64,000 nt of DNA from an uncultured Flavobacteriales bacterium (GTDB lineage: Bacteria > Bacteroidota > Bacteroidia > Flavobacteriales_D > Crocinitomicaceae). The notes beneath the pieces were generated by a model. That model saw nothing but the letters and a program-made list of their open reading frames with translations, was not told the origin of the DNA and ran no database searches. The number at the start of each line of letters is the position of its first letter. Position 1 is the first letter of the stretch. The DNA is taken from contig CALEIK010000027.1 in NCBI GenBank assembly GCA_937876195.1, positions 185,166-249,165 on the forward strand, given 5' to 3'. A program made the translations under genes and the position numbers. Shown one piece after another: positions 27,083 to 36,513 of the stretch.

Positions 27083-28783
27083 ATGAAAAAGACACTAGGC
27101 ATCTTATTTTTGGTGAGCTCTTTCTGGGTTTCAGGACAGGGTGTGGACTTAACCGCTTCGGGAGATAGAACCGTGGAGAAGGCATATAGAATTGCCCTTA
27201 CACCGCTTATTTTGGATACAGTAATTTCCACTGTTGAAATAGAATACCCATTGCTTGTATTAAAGTACGAGACAACAACTGAGATTGAGCGAATTAATCC
27301 CGCTTCAATTAAAACGGTAGAGAAGCTTCCAGAGTTGTACAACACATACATCAAACTTGGAGTAGGCACCAAATTAATGCCCTTGGGAGAGATTTATTAT
27401 GATGCCGATCGTTCGCGCAAATTCATGTATGGAGCTCATATAAAACACTTGAGTTCTTTTGGAGACCTTAAAGGATACTCGCGGGCGCAATACGACAGAA
27501 CGAAGTTTGGCGCGTATGGTGGGGTAAACGAAAAACGGTATACCGTTAGAGGTGACATCAATTATAACAATCAAGGGTTGCACTATTACGGAATTTCGGA
27601 CACCCTTAATATTCCAGGTGATAGTATCGCGCAGCGTTACAGCGATTTCGGTGTGTCTGGAAAATATATCTCTCACATCAAAGACAGTGCAAAAGTTAAT
27701 TTTAGCGTTGGACTGCAGTACAACAATTATAAATCCAAGAAACCAGAACGAGAGGCGGATGAATACTGGAGGGTAAGAGAAAACTTCTTTGGGGTAAACA
27801 CGGGTGTTTGGTACAAGTACGGAAAGGAAACGTATGCGTTGGATTTTGATATCCGAAACAACAATTACAAGTATGGAGAGAAGTATAAAAGTTTAACTGG
27901 ACTCGACACAGGATTGGTGCTAGGAAACACAATTATCAACCTTCGCCCGCACATTACCACACGACTCCAAAATGATCGCTTTAAGGCGAAAATAGGTGTG
28001 GACATCGCGTTGGACATTCACAACACGACAAAGGCATATGTCTTTCCATTGGCTGAAGTGAAATACAGCATGTTCAATGATATTTTCATCCCCTATGTTG
28101 GTGTGCAAGGAGGAATTCAACAAACGACATTCAAAAGCTTGACGCAGGAAAATGAGTTTCTATTGCCAAACGTTGCGTTGAACAATGAAAAGACACCTAT
28201 CGAATTTTATGGGGGAATCAAAGGAACACTAAGCAAACGCATGAGTTTCAACGCGGGAGTTAGTTTTGCAAATGTGCGCGATAAAGCACTTTTTGTAACA
28301 GACACTATTCATTCACCCAGAAATAAGTTCAATGTCATTTACGACACTATGACGGTGACGACGGTAGAAGGATCTATTTCATACCAACTTAAAGAGAAAA
28401 TTAAAGTAGACGCCATTGGTCGCTTCTACTCTTATGCGGCATTGAACAACACGTATGCATGGAATTTACCAAGGTTGGAAATCATTTTGAGGGGGCACTA
28501 CAACGTATACGAGAAATTTTATTTCAATGCAGACATTACTTTGCAAGAGGGAAGAAAGGCATTAGTGTACGAGAATGGACCTGGGATCACACAAGAAAGC
28601 GGTCAGTTCATTGAGTCCATGACGTTTATTGCTGATGTGAATTTGGGTGTAGAATATCGCTATAACAAGAGAATTTCGGCCTTTATACAGTTCAACAACC
28701 TCGCTGCACAAAGATACATTAGATGGCACAATATGCCCGTGCAAGGGTTCCAATTCTTGGGTGGGGTAACGTATAGGTTTTAG
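27083..28783 (+). CDS. TonB-receptor-like outer-membrane beta-barrel
   Basis: 566 residues from ATG 27083, one base after the TPR gene; an in-frame ATG at 27050 would overlap it. Signal peptide (to about 17, VSGQ), a short periplasmic N terminus with repeated LVLKYETTTEIERI, then a strand-rich barrel ending GFQFLGGVTYRF. There is no plug domain, so it is a barrel-only TonB-receptor-like protein. Its stop overlaps lspA's by 4 bases (convergent). Confidence 0.8.
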   Translation: MKKTLGILFLVSSFWVSGQGVDLTASGDRTVEKAYRIALTPLILDTVISTVEIEYPLLVLKYETTTEIERINPASIKTVEKLPELYNTYIKLGVGTKLMPLGEIYYDADRSRKFMYGAHIKHLSSFGDLKGYSRAQYDRTKFGAYGGVNEKRYTVRGDINYNNQGLHYYGISDTLNIPGDSIAQRYSDFGVSGKYISHIKDSAKVNFSVGLQYNNYKSKKPEREADEYWRVRENFFGVNTGVWYKYGKETYALDFDIRNNNYKYGEKYKSLTGLDTGLVLGNTIINLRPHITTRLQNDRFKAKIGVDIALDIHNTTKAYVFPLAEVKYSMFNDIFIPYVGVQGGIQQTTFKSLTQENEFLLPNVALNNEKTPIEFYGGIKGTLSKRMSFNAGVSFANVRDKALFVTDTIHSPRNKFNVIYDTMTVTTVEGSISYQLKEKIKVDAIGRFYSYAALNNTYAWNLPRLEIILRGHYNVYEKFYFNADITLQEGRKALVYENGPGITQESGQFIESMTFIADVNLGVEYRYNKRISAFIQFNNLAAQRYIRWHNMPVQGFQFLGGVTYRF

Positions 28784-29490
28784 TCCTTTGTTTCTTCAGT
28801 AGAATCCTCGGGTTTTACTTCAGCCGTTGAATCATCTTCATTGGTTTCTACCGTTTTATTCTTTGGAAAGTATTTTCGCTGACGAATAAAAATGAGCAGT
28901 ACGCCCGTTGTGATTGACGCATCGGCAACATTCCAAATGGCAGGAAAAACCTCATTTCCACCTACCAATGGCATCCATTCGGGCCAAAAAGCCTCAAATT
29001 TAAACATGTCCACCACATTGCCCATTAAGAATCCAGTGTGTCGCGTCTCCGTTTCACCAAAGAAGCCACAGTCAGAAACAACCCCTGAACCTTCCAAATG
29101 GTTGAACACCATACATGGATCGTAAGGAAAGGCAAAGTCATAAAACATGGAGTCGATTAGGTTACCCGTTGCACCAGCGAACACAAGTCCAATTGCAATT
29201 AAAAACTCTAAACGAACGCCTTTTTTCGCTTGTTTGATCCAGTAATACACCAAGGCGCTTATCGCAACAATTCGAAAAATACTGAGTGCCAGTTTATGCC
29301 ACATTTGCGAACCGAAGGTCGTGCCGAAGGCCATTCCCTGGTTTTCAATATACTGCAGAATGAACCAGTCCCCAAACACACCGACGGATTCACCCGGCTC
29401 GAAGGTTGATTTTATATAGATCTTAAGGAGTTGATCAAAAGCAAGAATGAGCGCTACAACGAGTGCAACGACAAGCAGTTTTTTCTTCAT
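28780..29490 (-). CDS. lspA: Lipoprotein signal peptidase (signal peptidase II)
   Basis: 236 residues from the ATG at 29490; longer in-frame starts would overlap the upstream gene. Four membrane helices and the two catalytic Asp motifs: GATGNLIDS (helix 3) and WNVADASIT (helix 4). It has an insertion of about 40 residues between them containing FGETETRHTGF, typical of Bacteroidota forms, and an acidic disordered C-terminal tail of about 30 residues. It cleaves prolipoproteins, serving the many lipoproteins in this window. Four bases after the DksA-like gene. Confidence 0.93.
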   Translation of the reverse strand: MKKKLLVVALVVALILAFDQLLKIYIKSTFEPGESVGVFGDWFILQYIENQGMAFGTTFGSQMWHKLALSIFRIVAISALVYYWIKQAKKGVRLEFLIAIGLVFAGATGNLIDSMFYDFAFPYDPCMVFNHLEGSGVVSDCGFFGETETRHTGFLMGNVVDMFKFEAFWPEWMPLVGGNEVFPAIWNVADASITTGVLLIFIRQRKYFPKNKTVETNEDDSTAEVKPEDSTEETKD

Positions 29491-29494
29491 TCGA

Positions 29495-29869
29495 TTATCC
29501 TTGGGCGTTCTTCGCTTCAATACTAAGCGTTGCGTGAGGAACAAGCATTAAACGCTCTTTTTGGATTAATTTACCCGTTACCCTACAAATACCATAAGTT
29601 TTATTCTCGATACGAATCAATGCGTTTTGTAAACTTTCGATGAATTTCTCTTGGCGAGAAGCAAGTTGTGCAACCTCTTCGCGTGATAGCGTATCAGAAC
29701 CGTCTTCCATCATGTTAAATGTTCTTCCGGTATCATTTGTTCCGTGATCATCGTTATGAGAAAGGGAACCTTTGAGTAAAGACAAATCTTCTTTCGCCTC
29801 CACTAATTTTTTTAAAATAAGCTCTTTAAATTCCGCTAAATCACCGTCTGAATATCTTGCTGTTGCCAT
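29495..29869 (-). CDS. TraR/DksA-family protein with a degenerate zinc finger
   Basis: 124 residues: a helical coiled-coil N-terminal part (about 10-85, with GRTFNMMEDGS at the tip region) and the C-terminal DksA/TraR finger region YGICRVTGKLIQKERLMLVPHATLSI. Only one of the four canonical Cys is kept (C at about 95), with Thr and His at other positions, so zinc binding is probably lost or altered. This form is common in Bacteroidota. Likely binds the RNA polymerase secondary channel. Operonic with lspA. Confidence 0.88.
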   Translation of the reverse strand: MATARYSDGDLAEFKELILKKLVEAKEDLSLLKGSLSHNDDHGTNDTGRTFNMMEDGSDTLSREEVAQLASRQEKFIESLQNALIRIENKTYGICRVTGKLIQKERLMLVPHATLSIEAKNAQG

Positions 29870-29997
29870 TGTATTTCCTATTTAGTTTGGTTGATTTCTG
29901 CTAATAAATAGCGCAAAAATCAATTTGAAGCTTTAAATATAGAATTCTACACAATACGAACCAATAAAGAGCGGAGAAAAAATGTATCTTCGTTCTT

Positions 29998-30969
29998 GTG
30001 ATAAAGTTATTTTTTGGAAATAAATCCTTTTCATTGCTGATTCTTCCGCTGCTAATAGTGGGATATTATCTCTGTAATCATATTTTTCATTTCCACCTCC
30101 CCAGCGATCACATGAACCTTGGAATGTGGGGTGCAGTCGGTCAACAGAGCCATTGGTTGTTTCAATTTGTTGCGCTTGGATTAATTTTGGTCAACGCGCT
30201 GGTCCTCAACATCATTTTTAATCGAAACGAATTCATGGAAAGAAACAGCTACTTAGCGCCGTTTTTTTATGTCGTGTTCATGAGCTTTTTTCACTCCTTT
30301 TACTTTCTTGAAGGACTTTCCATTGCTCAAACTTTTGTTGTGCTGATGTTGTTGCAGCTTTTTAAATTGAATCAAAATGAAGATGGGCGACGGGCAACGT
30401 TCAATATTGGACTTTTCTATGGGGTGGCGTGTACATTTTATCCAGTATTAATGTTGGGGTTTCCTTTTGTCTTTTGGATGGTGTGGGTGATGCGCCCATT
30501 TATTTTGAGAGAATCGTTACTTATTGCGGCAGGATTTATTGTGCCATTGCTTTACAGTGGTACGTATAGTTTGTTCGTGAAAACGCGATTGGACAAAACC
30601 GAGTTCAGTAGTTCTTCTGTGGAGCTTCATTGGCTGAATACTGTGGTATTAGTTGCTGGCGTGACATTGCTCGTAATGTTAAGTTTAAAGGGTATTTATG
30701 CGAAGATCAACGTGAGTTCTATCCGCATGAAAAAGCTATTTCGATTGTTGTTGCTCTTTATGTTCATGAGTGTTTTAATTGTCTTGATTGACTTTTTTAT
30801 TTTTCATAAAGTAGAACCCATTGGAATACTAATAGCGCTCATGGTACTTTTTATTCCCTATGGTTTTGGCGAAAAGAAACAAAAGACTTTTCCAACGGTG
30901 CTCTTTTACCTCATTTTTTTCTATTCAATCACCAAGTTTTTTATTCCTTTTGAGTCAATAACTTTCTAA
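29998..30969 (+). CDS. DUF6427 membrane protein
   Basis: 323 residues with about ten hydrophobic helices, starting at GTG 29998. Sequence style (FNIGLFYGVACTFYP, WMVWVMRPF, REsLLIAAGFIVPLL) matches DUF6427 proteins that I recall beside purine genes in Flavobacteria. Function unknown. It precedes purQ/purD on the same strand, with a promoter-like box between. Confidence 0.8.
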   Translation: MIKLFFGNKSFSLLILPLLIVGYYLCNHIFHFHLPSDHMNLGMWGAVGQQSHWLFQFVALGLILVNALVLNIIFNRNEFMERNSYLAPFFYVVFMSFFHSFYFLEGLSIAQTFVVLMLLQLFKLNQNEDGRRATFNIGLFYGVACTFYPVLMLGFPFVFWMVWVMRPFILRESLLIAAGFIVPLLYSGTYSLFVKTRLDKTEFSSSSVELHWLNTVVLVAGVTLLVMLSLKGIYAKINVSSIRMKKLFRLLLLFMFMSVLIVLIDFFIFHKVEPIGILIALMVLFIPYGFGEKKQKTFPTVLFYLIFFYSITKFFIPFESITF

Positions 30970-30975
30970 TTATCG

Positions 30976-30983
30976 TAATTTTG
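30976..30983 (+). promoter_or_regulatory. -7 box for purQ-purD
   Basis: TAATTTTG (TAnnTTTG) with TTG at 30950-30952, spacing 23, at the upper limit for the consensus. It lies 23 bases upstream of the purQ ATG at 31007. Confidence 0.5.
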
Positions 30984-31006
30984 TACCAACCAATTGAAAT
31001 GATGAA

Positions 31007-31696
31007 ATGAAATTTGGAGTAGTAACTTTTCCAGGATCAAATTGCGATGAAGATGTCGCGTATGTGTTAGAAACACTGTTAAATCAAAAAGTAGAACGAT
31101 TATGGCACAAAGACACTGATTTAAAGGGTGTTGATTTTGTGGTGTTGCCTGGAGGTTTTTCCTACGGAGACTACTTACGCTCTGGTGCGATTGCTAAATT
31201 ATCGCCCATTATGGGAGAGGTGATTAAGCATGCCAACAACGGAGGATACGTCTTGGGAATTTGCAATGGCTTCCAAATTTTAACGGAATCTGGTTTATTA
31301 GAAGGTGCTTTGTTGCACAACAACAATCAAAAATTTATTTGTAAAAACGTATACCTGAAATCGGCAACGGCAAATACAGGAATAACAAAGGACTTAAACG
31401 CAACAAAAGCGTACAAAATTCCAATCGCACATGGAGAGGGACGATTTTATGCATCTGAGGAAACGATGAAGAAACTCATCGAAAACGATCAAATTTTGTT
31501 TAAATATTGCGATAAAGAAGGAAGCGTTTCAGAAGATGCGAATCCCAATGGATCCTTAGAGAACATCGCTGGGATTTGCAACGCTGGGAAAAATGTATTT
31601 GGCATGATGCCACATCCAGAGAGAGCTGCTGACGATGAGCTGGCCAACACAGATGGAACAGAAATGTTTCGATCGATTTTAAATCACTGTAATTAA
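31007..31696 (+). CDS. purQ: Phosphoribosylformylglycinamidine synthase subunit PurQ
   Basis: 229 residues. Class I glutamine amidotransferase: VVTFPGSNCDEDV opening, VVLPGGFSYGDYLR, the nucleophile Cys in GICNGFQILTE (about 86), and catalytic His-Glu in MMPHPERA. It supplies ammonia to PurL in the fourth step of purine synthesis. A separate small PurQ implies a split PurS/PurL/PurQ enzyme rather than a fused PurL. One base before purD. Confidence 0.96.
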   Translation: MKFGVVTFPGSNCDEDVAYVLETLLNQKVERLWHKDTDLKGVDFVVLPGGFSYGDYLRSGAIAKLSPIMGEVIKHANNGGYVLGICNGFQILTESGLLEGALLHNNNQKFICKNVYLKSATANTGITKDLNATKAYKIPIAHGEGRFYASEETMKKLIENDQILFKYCDKEGSVSEDANPNGSLENIAGICNAGKNVFGMMPHPERAADDELANTDGTEMFRSILNHCN

Positions 31697-31697
31697 A

Positions 31698-32972
31698 ATG
31701 CGCGTTTTACTGTTAGGATCAGGAGGTAGAGAACATGCTTTCGCATGGAAAATTGCAAAAAGTTCAGCACTCGACGAACTGTTTATCGCACCAGGAAATG
31801 CGGGAACCCACTTGCTGGGAAAAAATGTCCAAATAAACCCAAATGATTTCGAAGCGATTCGAGAATTTGTGATAGAAAACACGATTAACATGGTCATTGT
31901 AGGACCTGAAGATCCATTGGTAAAAGGAATCGTTGACTTTTTTGAAGCTGACGATGCACTCAAAAACATTCCAGTAATTGGTCCAAATGCAAAAGCGGCG
32001 CAACTAGAAGGTAGTAAAGACTTCGCCAAAGAGTTTATGATGCGTCATAACATTCCAACAGCGAAGTATGGAACATTTACTAAAGACACATTGGAAAAAG
32101 GATATGCGTTTTTGGACAAAATGAAACCACCCTATGTTTTAAAAGCAGATGGTTTGGCGGCAGGAAAAGGAGTTCTAATCATTGAAAGCCTGGCTGAAGC
32201 AAAAAAGGAATTAAAAAACATGTTGGCAGACGCCAAGTTTGGTGAAGCAAGCTCACGTGTAGTAATCGAGGAATTTTTAAAAGGAATTGAACTTTCTTGT
32301 TTTGTATTGACGGATGGAGATGCATACAAAATTCTACCCGAAGCAAAGGATTACAAACGTGTAGGAGAAGGTGATAAGGGTCTAAACACCGGTGGTATGG
32401 GAGCGATATCCCCAGTGCCGTTTGCCAATCCAACGTTTTTAGATAAGATCAAAAACCAAGTAATCATCCCAACAGTAAAGGGACTTAAGTCCGAAGGAAT
32501 TACGTACAAAGGATTCATCTTTTTTGGAATTATCAACGTAAAGAACGAGCCTTATGTCATTGAATACAATTGTCGCATGGGAGATCCAGAAACGGAAGTG
32601 GTTATTCCCCGCCTGAGATCCGATCTTTTAGATTTGTTTGAGGGAGTTGCAACAAACACACTTTCCGAGAGAGATGTACAATTTGACGAAAGAAGCACGG
32701 CAACAGTGATGATGGTTTCTGGTGGATATCCAGAAAGTTACGAAAAGGGGAAACAAATTTTTGGAATCAATGCAGTAACGGATAGCATCGTTTTTCATGC
32801 AGGAACAACGGCAGATGGACCAGCTGTATTGACAGCGGGGGGACGTGTACTAGCAGTTACGTCGTATGGAAAAAATGTGGAGGCAGCGCTGAAGAAATCT
32901 TACTTATCAATTGAGAATATAGAGTTTGAAAAAGCATACTACCGCTCCGATATTGGTTTTGATGTACTGTAG
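31698..32972 (+). CDS. purD: Phosphoribosylamine-glycine ligase
   Basis: 424 residues, full length. GARS-type ATP-grasp: LLLGSGGREHAFAWKI at the N terminus, IVGPEDPLVKGIVD, YVLKADGLAAGKGV, the PurD signature RMGDPETEVV, and the C-terminal domain MVSGGYPESYEKG. It makes glycinamide ribonucleotide. Cotranscribed with purQ. Confidence 0.97.
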   Translation: MRVLLLGSGGREHAFAWKIAKSSALDELFIAPGNAGTHLLGKNVQINPNDFEAIREFVIENTINMVIVGPEDPLVKGIVDFFEADDALKNIPVIGPNAKAAQLEGSKDFAKEFMMRHNIPTAKYGTFTKDTLEKGYAFLDKMKPPYVLKADGLAAGKGVLIIESLAEAKKELKNMLADAKFGEASSRVVIEEFLKGIELSCFVLTDGDAYKILPEAKDYKRVGEGDKGLNTGGMGAISPVPFANPTFLDKIKNQVIIPTVKGLKSEGITYKGFIFFGIINVKNEPYVIEYNCRMGDPETEVVIPRLRSDLLDLFEGVATNTLSERDVQFDERSTATVMMVSGGYPESYEKGKQIFGINAVTDSIVFHAGTTADGPAVLTAGGRVLAVTSYGKNVEAALKKSYLSIENIEFEKAYYRSDIGFDVL

Positions 32973-33011
32973 TTCACAATATTTTGTATCTTTCAACGGT
33001 AACAACGATTA

Positions 33012-34259
33012 ATGGAAGTCCCACTTATTGGTATAGGAATCACACTTATTTTCTCTGCGTTCTTCTCAGGGATGGAGACGGCTTTTATTTCTTCAAACCG
33101 ATTAAAATTAGAATTAGACAAGTCAAAAGGGACGTTCAACAGTAAACTACTCACACTTTTTTACCACCACGAATCGTATTTCATTGCAATGCTCTTGTTG
33201 GGGAACAACATTTCATTGGTGTTTTTCGGATTGTTTTCTGCGCAAGTGCTTGAACCTATTATTGCATCTTGGGGATTCAATGATGGACTGCTTCTCTTTA
33301 CACAAACCATATTTTCTACGGTGGTAGTATTAATTACCGCTGAGTTCCTACCAAAGGCATTCGTGCAAATGAACCCCAATTCCTTTTTGAGGTTTACAAC
33401 CCTTCCGATGGCCACTATTTACCTCGTTTTATATATTCCAACATTTATCATTCTTGGAATTAGCAATGTGTTTTTAAAATTATTGAAGGTAGACAGTTCG
33501 AATGCAGAAAAGGCGTTCTCTAAAGTCGACTTGGAACACTATGTACAAGACATCAATGGGCGTTTGGATGAAGAACAGGATTTTGGAAATGAAGTTCAAA
33601 TCTTGCAGAACGCACTCGATTTTGACATGGTAAAAGCGCGAGATTGTATGGTTCCTAGAACGGAGATTATCTCAGTGGATATCAACGATGATATTCCAAC
33701 CTTACTGAACAAATTTATTGATACAGGAAAATCAAAAATCGTTGTATACAAAGAGAACATCGATAATATAATTGGCTACGTGCATTCGTTTGAAATGTTT
33801 AAGTCACCCGAATCCATCAAACAGATTTTGTTGCCCATCACCTTTGTTCCAGAAGCAATCCCCGGAAAGGAGCTGTTGGAACTGTTTACGACAAAAGGAG
33901 GAACGATTTCTGTCGTTGTTGATGAGTACGGAGGAACTTCTGGAATTGTGACGATTGAAGATGTGATTGAGGAAATTTTTGGAGAAATAGAAGATGAACA
34001 CGATACAGAAGGTTTACTTGAAGAAACAATTGATGATGGCGAATATCGGTTTTCAGCACGAATGGACATTGATTATTTAATTGAAGAATACCATCTAAAG
34101 CTTGAGCCAGGAGAAGAATACGAAACACTCGGTGGATTAATTCTACACCATTTGGGATCTATTCCAGAGGCGGGTGCGCGCCTGAGTATTAATGACATAA
34201 CATTCCTCATTGAAGAAGTAAGCGATAATCGTATCGAAATAATCCGCGTAATTAAGTAG
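33012..34259 (+). CDS. CNNM/CBS/CorC-HlyC transporter-like protein
   Basis: 415 residues. CNNM membrane domain (about 1-180, FFSGMETAFISSNRLKLEL signature), a CBS pair (about 195-320, MVPRTEI and VDEYGGTSGIVTIEDV) and a C-terminal CorC_HlyC domain (about 335-415). Family members are linked to Mg/Co efflux; GldE of gliding bacteria is one branch. Here no gldD or ssb is adjacent, so the GldE name is not used. First of a three-gene unit with the propeller and HAD genes. Confidence 0.9.
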   Translation: MEVPLIGIGITLIFSAFFSGMETAFISSNRLKLELDKSKGTFNSKLLTLFYHHESYFIAMLLLGNNISLVFFGLFSAQVLEPIIASWGFNDGLLLFTQTIFSTVVVLITAEFLPKAFVQMNPNSFLRFTTLPMATIYLVLYIPTFIILGISNVFLKLLKVDSSNAEKAFSKVDLEHYVQDINGRLDEEQDFGNEVQILQNALDFDMVKARDCMVPRTEIISVDINDDIPTLLNKFIDTGKSKIVVYKENIDNIIGYVHSFEMFKSPESIKQILLPITFVPEAIPGKELLELFTTKGGTISVVVDEYGGTSGIVTIEDVIEEIFGEIEDEHDTEGLLEETIDDGEYRFSARMDIDYLIEEYHLKLEPGEEYETLGGLILHHLGSIPEAGARLSINDITFLIEEVSDNRIEIIRVIK

Positions 34260-34261
34260 AA

Positions 34262-35107
34262 ATGCTAGGCTGGTTGCAATATAGTGTACTCTTAGTAGTT
34301 GCAGCAATTTCACTTTCTGTTCAAGGTCAGAATGCAGAAGGTGTTGACCTAGGAAATGACCTATCAGAAATTTCAGGACTTGCCCTACTCGGTACCGACA
34401 CATTCGTTGGAATCAACGATAGTGGAAATAAGGCAGAATTGATACTATTCAATCAGGATGGCGAACCCATTAAAACCGTTTCTGTCAGTAATGCAACGAA
34501 TGTAGACTGGGAGGATTTAGCCATGGACGACACCTATCTGTATATTGGAGACATTGGCAATAACCTCAACAAGCGCAAGGATCTCTGCGTATACAAGGTG
34601 CGAAAATCGGAGGTGATAAGTCAAACGAAGGTTGTTGCTGAAAAAATAATGTACTCGTACGAAGATCAGAGGGATTTCCCTCCCCGAAAAGTGAATTATA
34701 ATTTTGACGCAGAAGCACTTGTTGTAAAAGATGATTCTTTGTGGATTATCGCCAAAAACAACGCAGAACCCTGGAGTGGAGAAGCAACGATTTATGCGCT
34801 TTCAAAGGAAGCAGGAAATCAGATAGCGAGGGAAAGAGACACGGTATTCACTGGGAACAACGATTGGTGGGAAGACGCAATAACTGGGGCAGATCTTTAC
34901 AACGATCAACTCTACGTCCTCACGTATAATCGCGTTTTGCGATTTAATGGAAGCAACTTAAGTGAGCAACCTAAGTTACTCGTTCAGTTTGACAGGATTA
35001 CGCAGAAGGAGGCCATTGTGGTGGTAGACAATCACACCCTTTTTATCGCCGACGAAAAACACCGCATTGTAGGTGGAGGAAAATTGTACAAAATTCAGTT
35101 GAAATGA
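34262..35107 (+). CDS. Exported beta-propeller protein
   Basis: 281 residues. Signal peptide (to about 22, VQGQ), then repeated short blades typical of SdiA-regulated/phytase-like propellers: DLSEISGLALLG, VDWEDLAMDDTYLYIGDIGNN, NFDAEALVVKDDSLWIIAKN. The WEDLA and DIGNN motifs occur in bacterial metal-binding propellers. Substrate unknown. Two bases after the CNNM gene and overlapping the HAD gene by 4. Confidence 0.75.
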   Translation: MLGWLQYSVLLVVAAISLSVQGQNAEGVDLGNDLSEISGLALLGTDTFVGINDSGNKAELILFNQDGEPIKTVSVSNATNVDWEDLAMDDTYLYIGDIGNNLNKRKDLCVYKVRKSEVISQTKVVAEKIMYSYEDQRDFPPRKVNYNFDAEALVVKDDSLWIIAKNNAEPWSGEATIYALSKEAGNQIARERDTVFTGNNDWWEDAITGADLYNDQLYVLTYNRVLRFNGSNLSEQPKLLVQFDRITQKEAIVVVDNHTLFIADEKHRIVGGGKLYKIQLK

Positions 35108-35766
35108 AAATCCATGATTTTGAAGCGGTGATTTTTGATATGGACGGTGTTCTTATCGACTCCGAGCCCCTGTGGAAAATAGCCATGGAAGAGGTGTTTT
35201 TATCCGTGGGTTGCGGCTTAACACGAAAGGACTTCCAGCGAACCGTTGGGTTAAGAATTGATGAGGTCATCCAATACTGGCACAAAGAAGCCGGTTGGGA
35301 GCGCGTTACACCAAAAGAAGTTGAAGGCCTTATTATTGAGCGGATGATTGAACTAATTCAAGAAAACGGAGAACCACTCATTGGGGTAATTGAAACATTG
35401 GATTACCTCGCACAACACTCGTTTAAAATTGGTTTGGCAACGTCTTCCTATAACATTTTGATAGAAACGGTACTCAAGGCACTCAATATTCGAGAGCGTT
35501 TTGATGTTGTACACTCGGCAGAAGACGAAGAATACGGAAAACCACACCCTGCGGTGTATCTAACCGTTGCTGAAAAACTGGGAGTTGACCCTTTAAAATG
35601 CATGGTCATTGAAGACTCTTTGAATGGAATTATTGCAGGAAAGGCAGCACGAATGAAGGTAGTTTGCATTCCTGAAAAAACCCACCACCCAGAACCGAAG
35701 CTTTCCATTGCTGACGCTACTTTTGAAAACATGCAACAAATGTTAAAAGGACTACGGAGCTATTGA
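35104..35766 (+). CDS. HAD-family hexitol/sugar phosphatase (HxpB/YniC-like)
   Basis: 220 residues. HAD motif I FDMDGVLIDSEPLW, motif II LATSSYN, motif III and IV GKPHPAVYL and VIEDSLNGIIAG. The cap region with GLRIDEVIQYWH matches the HxpB/YniC branch (2-deoxyglucose-6-phosphate and hexitol phosphate phosphatases). Cytoplasmic Mg-dependent phosphatase; the exact sugar is unproven. Start overlaps the propeller stop (ATGA). Confidence 0.85.
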   Translation: MKIHDFEAVIFDMDGVLIDSEPLWKIAMEEVFLSVGCGLTRKDFQRTVGLRIDEVIQYWHKEAGWERVTPKEVEGLIIERMIELIQENGEPLIGVIETLDYLAQHSFKIGLATSSYNILIETVLKALNIRERFDVVHSAEDEEYGKPHPAVYLTVAEKLGVDPLKCMVIEDSLNGIIAGKAARMKVVCIPEKTHHPEPKLSIADATFENMQQMLKGLRSY

Positions 35767-35793
35767 GTTTACTGGATTATTAGGGTATATTTG
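35763..35793 (+). promoter_or_regulatory. Bacteroidota promoter for the small beta-barrel gene
   Basis: TTG at 35763-35765, 20-base spacer, TATATTTG at 35786-35793, fitting TTG-N17-23-TAnnTTTG. It ends 36 bases before the ATG at 35830. Confidence 0.65.
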
Positions 35794-35829
35794 ATTATAA
35801 GTAGTAGTTATGAATTAAATGATAAAATT

Positions 35830-36420
35830 ATGAAGAAGATTGTTTTAGTAGTGCTGTGCGGGTTTTTCTTTAACTCATTAAACGCGCAGAGTTTTCAAAA
35901 TGGAGGAAATTATATCACACTAGGTTTTGGTGTTGATCCTTACGGAAAGTCTGGTGCCACAAGTGCGGGGTATGGATATAAACATGCTGGAATAGGGCCG
36001 ATTATGTTGACCTATGAGCGTGGAATTACAGAATTACTTGGAATAGGAAGAATTGGTGTCGGTGGAGGTGTTGCACAAACATTTTACAGTAGCAAATACA
36101 CCACTGCTGGTTGGGGAGGAGTATATGAAGAGAAATACACACGTTCTAGGACCTCGTTAGTATTTAGGGCGGCTTACCACTTTGACTTTGGGGTTGACAA
36201 AATGGATGTCTATGCAGGACTTGGTGGCGCGATGCACTTTTACAATGATAAGCGTACATCCACAAATCCAAATATTAATTATGCCACAAAAACTGAGATA
36301 GGCGGTGGACATTACGTGTTTGGTGGTATTAGGTATTATTTCACAGACGCTTTCGGTGTATACGCTGAAGCAGGACACGGAATATCTGCGCTTAACGGCG
36401 GTGTGGTGTTTGCGTTTTAA
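35830..36420 (+). CDS. Small outer-membrane beta-barrel protein
   Basis: 196 residues from ATG 35830; a longer frame opens at 35791 inside the promoter. Signal peptide (to about 20, LNAQ), then about eight amphipathic strands with Gly/Tyr-rich turns (GIGRIGVGGGVAQTFY, YAGLGGAMHFY) and the C-terminal Phe of GGVVFAF. OmpW/OmpX-like size. It is the last chromosomal gene before the island. Confidence 0.78.
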   Translation: MKKIVLVVLCGFFFNSLNAQSFQNGGNYITLGFGVDPYGKSGATSAGYGYKHAGIGPIMLTYERGITELLGIGRIGVGGGVAQTFYSSKYTTAGWGGVYEEKYTRSRTSLVFRAAYHFDFGVDKMDVYAGLGGAMHFYNDKRTSTNPNINYATKTEIGGGHYVFGGIRYYFTDAFGVYAEAGHGISALNGGVVFAF

Positions 36421-36448
36421 GAATTCACACTATACAAAAAGTTAGAAA

Positions 36449-36487
36449 GGACTTCAGAAATGGGGAATTATGTACTTAAGTCAGGTA
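36449..36487 (+). repeat. Left inverted terminal repeat of the island
   Basis: Layout: GGACT (36449-36453), a 10-nt core TCAGAAATGG (36454-36463), then a 24-nt arm beginning GGAATTATG and ending CAGGTA (36464-36487). The 5-nt and 24-nt parts recur exactly, reverse-complemented, at 58297-58335; the core does not follow that inversion. The arm contains the palindrome ACTTAAGT. Confidence 0.85.
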
Positions 36488-36513
36488 ACCCAATATGACT
36501 CCATTTAATAAGT

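Noticed and set aside
33012..34259. Naming the CNNM/CBS gene gldE
   Set aside because: No gldD or ssb beside it and the family has several paralogues; the general family name is safer.
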